64,000 nucleotides of DNA from Paragordius varius (Eukaryota > Nematomorpha), in the NCBI GenBank assembly GCA_964247055.1, contig OZ176057.1:2418001-2482000 (forward strand), given 5' to 3'. Below, piece by piece: positions 48,601 through 59,000 of the stretch. The notes under the pieces were generated by a model. That model was not told where the DNA came from, made no database searches, and saw nothing but the letters and a program-made list of their open reading frames with translations. The translations under genes and the position numbers were made by a program. Positions within the stretch are counted from its first letter, which is position 1. Each line of letters begins with the position of its first letter.

Positions 48601-50841
48601 TTATTTGGCCCGTCAAATTTTTTTGGTGAGTACCACTGATCTAAATTATCCCTCCTAACCAATTACAATACCAAAATGACCAATAATAGCGCTCTTTACT
48701 GTATTACAGTCATGTATCCTTTATTTTATTTTTTTTCGTTATACGGGTATAAATATTTGTTAAAGAATGAAAAAACAAGAGCTCTATATGGTATTAAAAA
48801 TATCATATTCATATAAAAAGTATATAAATTACCATACGGCTCTTGTTTTTTCCATTCTTTACCAAATATTTATACATGCCCATTTAACGAAAAAAAATAA
48901 ATAAATTTTTGATATATAATAAAGAAAGGATACATGAATGTATTAAAAAACTTTTCATTTTGCATTTAGATTTATTTTGTGATAGATGTGTTTACACGCA
49001 TATTTATGCTTGTTTGGTATAATCGGCTTCGTAACAATTATCCCACTTTATGGACGCGGAAAGAGGGAAAAAGTATAATTTAATTCAGGTGTTATCAATC
49101 CAAATGGCTTTGCGGGTCGCATTCGAAATATATATAGGCATTCATAGATAATTTATTAAATTTTAAACATTAAACATCAAAAAAAGCTGACAACAATTTT
49201 TTTCGTTCTTGCTATTTGAATAGACTTATCGAAATTCTAGATAAATCAATTTTACCAGATTTTATAAACATGTTTTTCAAATTACGGTTTCCAAATTTAT
49301 AACGGGCCGCTTGTTAGTCACCCTAGATTTAATCTTTTGTTTGAAAAAAAATTAAATTTTCATAATTTGTATTGATGTTTTTTTGTTCAAGTGTTTAACA
49401 TAGCATGGTCAATAAACTTGTTTTATTCAATCATTATGGTCGCAACTTCAATAGCACTTCTCAATGGAATTTATTCAGTAAGTTATATTTATTTTTATAT
49501 ATTTACAAATACTTGCCAGTTTCAATCTTGTTTAAATATTGGGTTTTGTGAAAGATCTAATATTATATTTGGTGTCATCTTAAAAAAAATTAAGAGTATA
49601 TATTGCAATAAAAGCGAGTTGTCGTCTTAAATATTTTTTCATAAGGCAATTTTATATTTAATATACAGAGAGTCAATGTTGGTAACAAAGAATATTAAAT
49701 TGGTGCATATAAAATTATTCTAATATTTGCTAAGAGCAGAAAAATTATAAATTCCATATACCATTTTTTTCCACATCCATAAAGAGAAATTTAAATAAAC
49801 TTTTTACTTTCGACATTGTCACTTAATAAATTTAGATTATTTAATTAATCTAAAATTCAATTTTTTGGTTACTTTTATTATACAGAATAGACGCCACTTA
49901 TTTATGCCATGGATGGTTACATTACCCAAAGCAATAACCATCATGATAATATCTGGGCTTATAAATCTAATTTATTCGGTATAATATTTTGCATTTACCT
50001 ATTATCATATAAAATTATTTGTTCAAGTCATCATTACGAAAAAAAATGTTTTGAAATTTTTAGAGAGATTCCGTTGGCATTTTAGGCAATGGTATATCTA
50101 GCATCCTTATGGCGCTAATTCTGGTAAACTTTTTTAAACATATTACATTTATTCAAAAAAGTATATCAAACCTCTCATAAAAATACTTTAATCGCATAAG
50201 ACGCATAGTAATCAATAATGTGATTGATAAAACTACTTACTACCACCTATTATTATACTCTTGGGAAAAAATTACAATTATTTTAACATAGTGATATAGA
50301 CATATTTTTGTTCACATATTCAATTACCTGATGTATTCCTAAAATTTATTAAAGAAAAATACATTTTGGGTTAGTAGAAGTTATTCTAAACTCTAAAGCA
50401 GGGGCAGCCAACACGCGGTTTGTGAAAATTTGGAAATCCATAATTTCAAACATATGCTCACAAAATCGATATTGCTCACAAAATTTTTTTATATATAAGT
50501 CTATCCAATAATTGGCAAGAACTACAAAAATTTACTATATTACGTTTGCATTTTACAATCCTATGTTGGGAATCTAATATAATAATTATTACTACCCATA
50601 TGTATTAGACAAATGCGGCTCTCGAAGCCATTTGTATTAAAAGCTGTGGAAATCGACCACCAAAAAGCAACGATGAAGTGTTAAAAATATATTTCTATAA
50701 TTATATTTAGATATTCATTGTAATTTTAAATGCTTTATTTCATCTATGTAATAGATTTATGGATTAGCCATAATGATAAGTTATTACATTAAACAGAAGG
50801 AAGCGAAATCAATGTATACAGTAACTCCACCTCAATCATAA
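45679..50841 (+). CDS. Small four-TM membrane protein, copy B
   Basis: Six exons: 45679-45756, 48970-49072, 49392-49477, 49886-49978, 50064-50123, 50755-50841; 168 residues with phases as in copy A. It starts MRICLQKFLFCFPLRVGAIL and ends KQKEAKSMYTVTPPQS. Against copy A I see only a handful of residue changes (L/I, K/R, F/V, S/A in exon 1; N/T in exon 2; V/L, V/I and K/Q in exon 6, with one more residue at the end). Exons 3-5 look identical in protein. Such restraint beside freely changing introns argues that both copies are, or were until lately, under selection. Intron 1 is 3.2 kb because a TTAA MITE, a hAT and a family E MITE lie in it. The same TM layout and the same caution on exon 1-2 joining as for copy A apply. 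Function unknown. Confidence 0.75.
45794..45970. mobile_element. Family F palindromic MITE, copy B intron 1
   Basis: TACAGTTTAAGTAATTTTACATTGC (in part) at the left and ACAAGCAATGTATATTAAAC with TTTTACTGTA at the right. Orthologous by position to 23731-23892 in arm A. Confidence 0.6.
46049..46630 (-). mobile_element. TTAA-flanked MITE (family C), arm B only
   Basis: TTAA at 46049-46052 and 46627-46630 bound a 574-bp body in reverse orientation (ends CAACACATTCATTTTCGTCC and CCCCAATTTGAATCGAAGTG). Arm A near 23660 keeps the empty site (reverse AATGTTTAATTTGAATTTTT) with a single TTAA. This shows the TTAA duplication directly. Confidence 0.82.
46839..48638 (+). mobile_element. Complete-ended but decayed hAT transposon, copy B intron 1
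   Basis: 1800 bp, starting CAGTGATACTCAAACCGCGG and ending GGTGAGTACCACTG, with exact 8-bp flanks ATCTAAAT at 46831-46838 and 48639-48646. Transposase remains: MTSNAKKRNLSDE and ICLICKSNL at 47312 (BED-like start), then from 47552 NHIRSREFNCRKFKNLLKD, YTAVRWLSLSKVLNRYF and YLCDIT, typical of the ZBED5/SCAND3/GTF2IRD2 hAT group. The middle of the transposase is deleted (no IDSTTD block) and the C-terminal part is broken up, so it is non-autonomous. Confidence 0.9.
48705..48942. mobile_element. Family E palindromic MITE, copy B intron 1
   Basis: TACAGTCATGTATCC at the left, GAGCTCTATATGGTATT, then the inverse with ACGGCTCTTG (one GAGCTC arm changed) and GGATACATGAATGTA. It ends 27 bases before the exon-2 acceptor, as its partner does in arm A. 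Confidence 0.8.
49087..49325. mobile_element. hAT-type MITE in copy B intron 2
   Basis: CAGGTGTTATCAATCCAAATGG at the left and GGGCCGCTTGTTAGTCACCCTA at the right. Copy A has only a 75-bp intron here, so this insertion is specific to arm B. Confidence 0.6.
50399..50643. mobile_element. hAT-type MITE in copy B intron 5
   Basis: CAGGGGCAGCCAACACGCGG at the left; the right end is worn near CGGCTCTCGAAGCCATTTG. It is the arm B counterpart of 20539-21183. Confidence 0.55.
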
Positions 50842-51306
50842 ATAATTTTTTTAGAGCAATGTAATATGTGATATAAAATATTTTATCTATATGAAAAAAA
50901 ATAAATTTGATATTATATGGACATCTAATTTAGAAAGTTATTAAATAAGAGCAAATATAAGTTAGGGCTCGGTTTTTGATTGTGGAAAATAATTAATACC
51001 AAATTTTGATTTTATGTCTTTAAAATATTTACATTTTTGAGGTATCTGAATAATGGAGCATTTGCGCCAAATTTATTATTTTATATCAAAGTCTTTAGAG
51101 TCTTGCTGAAAGCTGGTATAATCGAAGCAATAGATATTAAACAAACCAAACTTTAAAGTAGATTTTATTATTTAATAAAAATGTAATATTGTATTGAAAT
51201 TAGCACATCTTCGATTTAAAATAACATTTACCCGTATATTTTGTGTCATCTCCCTCTTTTTGTATGAGAGTTTTTGTGTTTTGTATTAAATATTGAATCT
51301 TTAAAC

Positions 51307-51595
51307 CAGGTTCCAACACGCGGCCCTCTAAAATATTTTTGCACCCCGGATATATTATATGCAAAATTTTAGAAAATCCAAGTTAAAATTGAATCTCTTA
51401 AACAAACTTTCTGAATAATTCTTTCCGAATTTCGGCAATGAACAAGCAAAAATTGTTAAAATAATACTAGTTTTTACAGTTTTATGTTCAAAATCTAATA
51501 AAATATTTTTAAATTCCGATATATCTTGCAAATGCCATTCGTCGAATTTGATCCATAAATGCGGCGCGCGAAACCATGTGTGTTGGACACTCTTG
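51307..51595. mobile_element. hAT-type MITE at the inner edge of arm B
   Basis: CAGGTTCCAACACGCGGCCC at the left and GTGTTGGACACTCTTG at the right, with flanks CTTTAAAC and ATTTAACC (six of eight alike). It starts where the match to arm A stops. Confidence 0.6.
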
Positions 51596-52960
51596 ATTTA
51601 ACCATTCTTACACGGGCCAACTTAAATTAAATGTATTTTTACAGATATTACAAACAGTTTTTAAAGCAAAATTTTGGTAAATTTAATAAATATGTGTCTT
51701 CTCTTAAATACCTTTTAGTTACCAAAAAAATGGAATTAATATTTAATGCATATCTCCAAGACAATTAATTCCACTGTGAAACCATAAAATTATGCAAAAT
51801 CAATCTATGATTTGTTGAAAAACAATTAATGTTATAGCAACAATGCATGAGTTGGAACCTAAACCAACATTATAGTACGATTAAAATTAAACCTTACATC
51901 CATAATATTAAAAAAATTTCTACATACTCTTATATTTTCATACAATTTACAATAAAAAATCAAAATTACTTAATTTTAAATTTACAGAAGGATGTTTAGC
52001 TTTGAAGCAATTTTTCAGGGATCATTTAAAGTAAGTACTTTTATACAGGGCGTGTTCCACTTTACGCTATGATATTAATCTTGCTATTTTTCGTTAAGGC
52101 ATATGACAATAAAGATGTATCTTGAAATATCCCTTATAAGTCTATTTGAATCATAATCGTTTTTTTCGCTAAAACTAACACCAAAAATATTTAGTTTTTT
52201 TCGGAAATCCATCACATGAATTCAAAGGTTATAACTTTTTTTTAACTTAATTCTAAGTTAAACCCATTATAAATTTTTAAAGGTGTTTAGGTTTAATAGC
52301 ATAATTAATCGATTTGTGAAACGTGCGTAGGCCATAATCCTTCTATTTTCATAGAAAAATGGAAACAATAAAAATTAAATATGCACGGACAAAACGTAAA
52401 AAAATAAAGACAAATATTTTTTTAGGACAATAGATTTCTATAAATATAACATATTGTGTAAAACTCCAAAGTATGGTATAGAGATGTATATTGATATCAC
52501 AATCAATTACATAATTTTACGATTGTTTTTAAATGATTTTAATAAGTTAAATTAAGGTTGATAAAAAATTGTCTTTAAATCTTACGCATTGTCCGTATAT
52601 TTCAATTTTTACTGTAATTCTACATATGTTTTCATTTTATTGAAAATATCAAACTATTTCCAACATAAAAATTAATTTAAAATAGGCAATTAAATTGTTT
52701 CATTTAACCCTGAAAAATTAAAATAGATAAAATGTAAAAATATCGTACTATGGCTTAAAAATGAGGCCATATTTACCCTTATAGGTAATAAAATTTATAT
52801 GCTATGTAAAGTAAAATATTTGATAATTAAATTTTTTTATTGATCACATCGTATATATCCAAAACAAATTCCGATAGTTTCCAAATTATTTCACACATCA
52901 TTCCTAAATTTGAATATATCAGTTTCATCTCACTAGCTGCTAATTTCTGCCCTCTGATTA
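51596..52960. other. Gene-free stretch with a family D MITE
   Basis: No exon recognised. A family D palindromic MITE lies at 52365-52616 (CAATAAAAATTAAAT, CGGACAAAACGTAAAAAA at the left; TTGTCTTTAAATC, TTTTTACTGTA at the right). Confidence 0.5.
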
Positions 52961-52962
52961 AC

Positions 52963-52969
52963 TTATAAA
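52963..52969 (+). promoter_or_regulatory. Possible TATA box of the small secreted-peptide gene
   Basis: TTATAAA, about 50 bases before the ATG at 53013. The spacing suits a short 5' leader. In so AT-rich a sequence this match is weak evidence alone. Confidence 0.35.
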
Positions 52970-53012
52970 GTAATCTTAAATTCAACTTTTATCTTGGAAA
53001 ATTACTTTGCAA

Positions 53013-53237
53013 ATGCGTGTATTGCTTTGCATTGCAATAATTTTGCAAATTTGTATTTTCGCCATACATGGAACTGGACTCGACACAGAAAACGTTGAAA
53101 AAGTATGTCACAGGAATAAAGCCCATGGTGGCGGGTTGGGTAATTCTTTTCTGAGTCAAATGTTAACCGAAGACGATGATACTGAAAACAATGCATGTTG
53201 GATTTATAAAAAACCTAACCCAAGAATTCTGAAATAA
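53013..53237 (+). CDS. Small predicted secreted peptide, 74 residues, unknown family
   Basis: A single open frame from ATG 53013 to TAA 53235-53237; the in-frame ATG two codons earlier (53007) would lengthen the start slightly. MRVLLCIAIILQICIFAIHG is a clear signal peptide. The mature part (about 54 residues) has two Cys (32 and 62) able to form one bridge, a HGGGLGN stretch, an acidic run TEDDDTEN and a basic end KKPNPRILK. G+C is above its surroundings. A TATA-like site lies upstream and AATAAA about 30 bases downstream (53269). I do not recognise the family; a secreted peptide such as an effector, venom or signalling peptide is possible, but that is inference. Decayed copies of its last 45 coding bases follow at 53405 and 53568. 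No intron is needed, although an upstream exon cannot be excluded. Confidence 0.6.
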   Translation: MRVLLCIAIILQICIFAIHGTGLDTENVEKVCHRNKAHGGGLGNSFLSQMLTEDDDTENNACWIYKKPNPRILK

Positions 53238-53700
53238 TCTATATGCTTAATTTTTTCTTTGAATCACAAAAAATAAATGAAAATACCGGTTTTTATTTAT
53301 GAATCATTGTAGATATATTCTCAAACTAATACATCTGCTAATAAACTGTGAGGTTTTTTTAGGTTTAAAAAAATAAATATAATATTTGATATGTTTTCAT
53401 TACGTAATCATTGTGGATGTTGGATTTAAAAAACCAGACCTAAGAATTCTGAAATAATTGATACGCTTGGTATATTTTTAACATAAAACGCATGAAATAT
53501 ACGTGGTTTACAATAAGTTTTAAAAAATAAAGAGAACATTTGATTTTTAAATAAGTGATCATTGTGGATATTTTGATTTAAAAAAACAAACCCATGAATT
53601 CCGAAATAATCAATGTGCTCTTTATTTTTAAAGTACGCATTGCAAGGTTCTTTTGAAAAACATAAATAAAATATTTGATACTTTTTTAAACAGGTATTAT
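53190..53700 (+). repeat. Tandem decayed copies of the peptide gene's 3' end
   Basis: The coding end (TGTTGGATTTATAAAAAACC, AAGAATTCTGAAATAAT) recurs at 53412-53460 (TGTTGGATTTAAAAAACCAG, AAGAATTCTGAAATAAT) and 53575-53620 (ATTTTGATTTAAAAAAAC, GAATTCCGAAATAAT). Each copy is followed by an AATAAA-like site and ATTTGATA/ATTTGATT. A shorter leading piece (ATCATTGTAGATATATTC) lies at 53303. Spacing is about 160 bases. Confidence 0.75.
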
Positions 53701-53968
53701 GCTTTGAGAAATTGTCAATAAGGGTCATTTACAGAAAACTGTTAGACAATATTTCACTAACGAGCCCCGGTTTTTGTGGCTCAAGTGGTTAAAATTATTA
53801 TGGAATTTTAAACCCTTATTTTTTGGCTATAGTTTTATTTAAAAACATTTAGAATTTAAAAGTAATAAATACAATACCAGAAATTCCGAGCTGGCAACAT
53901 ATCATTGCTCATTCAAACCCTATATTTTAAGGGGTGATTTTAAACGCTATTAATATGGAATAGTTATC

Positions 53969-54017
<49 letters not shown>

Positions 54018-54871
54018 TTACAAAGTGGATATTTCGCGTGTTCAAATATACCATATAAATGTGGTGAATAAAAGATTATTATATTACCCTTCTAATAGAA
54101 TCATCCAGCTTTGGAATAAAACTAGAATTAAGTTATATATTTTTTATAAAAATCAATATCTATTATCCTCTTTTAATTTGTTAAATTTGGAAAAGATTAT
54201 AGCCATTTAAAAATAATATATCTCGTATATACAATAATTGTAAGTTTTTGTAAAATTTAATGCCAATATACTTTTTTAATCTGCTCGATAATGCAATTTA
54301 ACAAATTTCAATCAAATAGATAAAAATAATAAATAAAGTGTGATGTTAAAAGTAATAACAAGTATTACGATTAACATTAAGATTATACAGACAAAATGCA
54401 AAAACCAAATCAAAAATATTTTTAAAACAACATATATTTTTATCTCAATTATATTACCAAAAATGCTTTCCAACACAAATATAAAAAAACTTATGGAAAA
54501 AATATATGCTGATAGGAAAAAGTACCAAAATTATCATGGTTCTTATTTTGGTTCTTATGAGTGATTTAGGAAAGTTAGTGTAGAAAATGGGGAAATCCGA
54601 TGACATTTTGTTAAATAAAACTTTATTGATGAAAACCAAATGCTTCATTTAAATATTAAAATGTATATCTATCATAATATATTTATCCATTGGATTTTTC
54701 GGTTTGCGTTTTATATACTTGAAAATAGCAAAAAATATGCAAATTGGAAATTTCACAACTTTATCATATCAAAATAACATTTTGTCACGAGTATATATAT
54801 CATCGCCCAATCTCGGCACTTGAACTTGGTAATTGACACTTACAAATTCTACATACAATACTGAATTTTTT
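53701..54871. other. Gene-free stretch with a (TA)n run
   Basis: A (TA)n microsatellite lies at 53973-54014. The open frames at 54025 and 54340 show no family features and no splice context. A partial family D-like piece (TTATACAGACAAAATGC) occurs at 54382. Confidence 0.45.
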
Positions 54872-55393
54872 TACCACTTCGATTATAAATACCCCAGACT
54901 ATATTTAAGTGAAATTTTTAATAAACTACTGAAAGAAACGGTCCCAATTTAAATTTATGCTTCTATCATAAGGAAAATTATATTAAAACGCCAAAATAAA
55001 GTTAATTTTTTTAAAAAAAATTCCGTATCAAACTACTTTATTAGACAATTTTTTGCAAAATATCGTGTTTTTTGAATTTTAGAGCTAAAATGAAAGTTAA
55101 TTTTTAATTTACTAACATCTAACATTTATAAAAACAGAAAAAGTGGTGAATTTTTATTATTTTTAAATTGAGCTATGCACACATGTCATGTTGACTAAAC
55201 TTTTATCTTTATCAAGTATTTTTGAATGAAAATATTTATATTTTCGGTTCATTAATGTTATAAATGCTTCTTTTGCCATGGTTTTAATTCATTCCATATT
55301 TTTGAATCATTTAATTTTAAACGGCCTGAAGTATCCAACTACCCCAATTTGAATCTAAGGACTAAAATGGATGTGTTGTATCCAAGTGTTAAA
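54872..55393 (+). mobile_element. TTAA-type MITE (family C)
   Basis: Starts CACTTCGATTATAAATACCCC (part of the left end deleted) and ends CCCCAATTTGAATCTAAGG with GTGTTGTATCCAAGTGTTAA. Body landmarks are as in 13104-13680. Confidence 0.65.
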
Positions 55394-56017
55394 AAAGAAT
55401 TTAAATTATATTTATAATTTTGATAAATTAAACAATAAGCTTCTTTCAAAATATATCACTAAACACTAGTGCATACAAATTTTTAAATTAGATTGCAGTA
55501 CACCAAGTAATACCTGTAATAACCATGTATAAAAACCATCATAAAAGTTTGAGCCTATTAAAAAACATCAAATTATAAAGAAAAACACGATTTTTAACTA
55601 AAAATATTAAAAATGGCACCGTTCTATGAAAAAAAATTTATTAAAAAATATTAAATTAATAATATTGCCTTTTCATAAATTTTTTTGAAGGAGAAAGTAT
55701 TAAAATTGTGGCCGCTCATTCGGCTAGTTTTCTAAAAATTACTAGCCTGGATAGTTAGCCTAAATTATATCTGAGGTGTTAGCATAAAGCGCTTATTTTG
55801 CGATTTTATGTGGGACACATAGATGAGAATTTTTGCGTATATCCTTAAACTATAAATATTTACTTGCCTTATGCAATTTACTATTTATTGAAATGGTAGA
55901 ATTGATTTTAATCTAATTAATATGTATTATTTTTTTTATTAAATTATTCGCATAAAATAAATATATCAATTTTCAAAACAGCTCTTACATTTTTGTGATA
56001 AACTAGAGCTGCATCAT
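55394..56017. other. Upstream region of Pdk1
   Basis: No exon or clear element seen. Likely holds the Pdk1 promoter and 5' leader; no motif stands out. Confidence 0.4.
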
Positions 56018-59000
56018 ATGTCAACTCAAACTGATTCCATTTTAAAACCACAATTTCAAACACAAGCCTCGATTCCTAAAAAATGCCCCTCCGATTTTAT
56101 ATTTTTAAAGATTGTAGGAGAAGGAAGCTTTTCAACAGTTTTAATTATTTTTTTATCTTACTTTTAGGTATACAAAGCAAGAGATGTCACCTCAAAACGT
56201 GTTTATGCAAGTATATTATATTTTCCTTCCATATGTATAATTATCGGACATCAAATAATTCTTTTAACTTTCATATATTTATCATTCGTTTAATTTATTT
56301 TTAAAATTGATTTTCTGTTCCATATGCCCTATGAAATTTTGTCAATTTATCTCCTAAATAAAATTATATAGTTTTTAAAATTGTGTTTTTTTTCAACAGT
56401 TAAAGTTATGGACAAACGTCACATATTAAAGTTTCGAAAGCAAACTAATGTTCGCCGTGAAAAGGAATGTTTACAATTATTAAACAAACATCCAAGTCCA
56501 TTTTTCGTGAAACTGTATGCCACTTTTCAGGACACTGAACGATTATGTACAATTTCTTTTTATTTTATATAATTTTCTATCCCAAATTGGTTATTTTTAG
56601 TTTAATTGAAATAATTTAAAAAGTATTACTTTTTTGACCGGCCTTTTTTGTCTCTTTTTACCTCATTTTTCGGGTAATACCACCATAATATTCAAATTAA
56701 CAATAGGATATTCTGCTAATAAAATCAAATTATTATATAGAAAAACATGTCGAAGGTTTTACATGCTTTTACATTATTTATTTACAAATGTTTAAAATTC
56801 TATTCACGCGTCATTTTTAATAAAAGATATATTTAAAATGTATTTTTATTTTCACCGATTACTTATGATGGTTGTAATGTAAATTTGATAATTTGTGATT
56901 TGTGTTACACACGTTAAATAATAATTTGAAATAAAAAAAATATTAATTTAAAATTTTTGGAGTTGGTGATATATCTTAAAATTTTAACATAATTTAAATT
57001 TTAAAAGATATATGGGTTAATAAAAAGTGATTTTTTTTATTTAAAATTTGGTATTAATTTTACAAAAAAATTTTTTTTGGAGGAAATTACACATCAAACC
57101 GCTAATACAGTAGCGTAAACAAATAAATGATGATAATAATATTGTATAATTTTTTGCGAAAAGAATTGGTAAAAACTGATTAAATTTAATTTTTTTAATG
57201 GTTGGCTCATTATAAGCCATAATAACAAACTAGTCAGTTTATAGAACGAATTCCTAACTTCAAACTCGTTTATAAATCGGCAGAGTGTTTAATGATCAGC
57301 ATAAGCTATTGATTTATAGATATGGTTTTTTTAAAAAATTATAATGAGGGGGTGGTCATGGGTTACTCCGAGACTTCCTGTGCGACCCGCCAAAAATTTA
57401 GTAATCCATAATTTGTAAAATTAGGCTCACAAAATGATAGTAAAATGATATTTTTTAAAATTTTTAAATAATTCAACTCAAATGACAGAAACTAGAAAAA
57501 ACTGTTAGATAGTGTCGGCATTTTACAGTTTACGTTTCTAATGTATTTGATTAAGAATCTTATATATATCAAATTGCGAAGACATTTGTGTTAAATAGGT
57601 TTTTTGATAATATATATGCCTTTGGTATTAAACTGGTAAAAATTAGCCAAAAGAGATAATAAAATATACACTGTTTTAAGTGTTAATATATTTATGTCAA
57701 AGCTTTTTTGTGTTGAGAGTTTATGTTAGTGCATAATATATGAAATTCCTATATACATGCAATTTATAAATATTTGTTTAAAAATATATTTATATATATC
57801 CTTTTGTTTTAGACATAGTTACAACCTATGCCCTTAGGGGTGAAATTTTGGCCTACTTAAATATTAGAGATATTTTTATTCCCAAAGATTTGCCACAAAA
57901 TGAAAATGATACGTCATCATCATCATCAACCAGTTATGATTCATTGCTAGTTTGTCGCTTTTACGCTCAACAATTAATTTTAGCCATAGAACATTTATAT
58001 CGCATTGGAATTATACATCGTGACATAAAACCTGAAAATATTTTGCTGGATGATCATTTTAACATACGACTCATTGATTTTGGTTCGGCCGCACTTGTGG
58101 ATAAAAAATCGTCTGCCCCACCAAACTTGGAAACTTTATCGGAAAAATCTTGTGTTTCAAATTCTTATCACACATCTCCGGGTTTTATTAAAAACAGCAA
58201 CAATAATTCTGCTCATGTATTATCAAATTCGGTAGGAGGACTCACAGAAATGAAAATCTCAAAATCTGCTAATGAACTTGAAACAATATCGAATGGTGAT
58301 GATATTCCCGTTGATAACTCCAACATTGGTTTAACTGCAAAACAGCCACAAATAACTTTAAAAGATGAAATCACAAACGAAACGCCTAACAATGCTCTGG
58401 ATGAAGAATTGAGTCACGAAACTCAACTTTTGAATTTGTCATCAAGGCTTCATATTAGTAGTATTACTACGACTACATCCAAACCTGATACACTGAAATC
58501 TGATGATTCGGGTTACAAGTCATCTGAAACTAAAACTGTTTTATCACACAACACTGCACATCTGTTTGAAAAACCATGTCACATTGATGGTAATTTAAAT
58601 AGTAGTGAAAATGCAAATACAAACAATAACCGTAACCATAACAATAATGAAAATATTCATTGTCAAGAGAACAAAAAGAATGTACGTCGAGGCTCGTTCG
58701 TAGGTACGGCACAGTATGTTAGCCCTGAAGTGCTGACCGGGAAAACTGTGGATTATATGTATGCATATTTTAAATTTCATTTTCGAATAATGAGATTATT
58801 TAAGAACATTTTTTAAAATTGAATACAGTTCGCTCCATGGCCCTTTAAAGAAAAACGGCCTATTATTTGCTGACCCATATTTAGTATTCTTTGTGATGAT
58901 AGGATAAACTATTTTTATTTTAATTAACAATCACAGTTAAATAGAAAATGTTAAATTTAATTTTTAGATGATTTTCGGCTTATTAGAGTTACATATGAAC

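Larger units (their letters stand above)
45271..51306 (+). repeat. Right arm of the large inverted duplication
   Basis: Reverse match of 19865-24426, carrying four-TM gene copy B. It is longer because of later insertions: a TTAA MITE (46049-46630), a complete hAT (46839-48638), and a hAT-type MITE in intron 2 (about 49087-49325). A (TA)-target MITE found in arm A is absent here. Confidence 0.88.
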
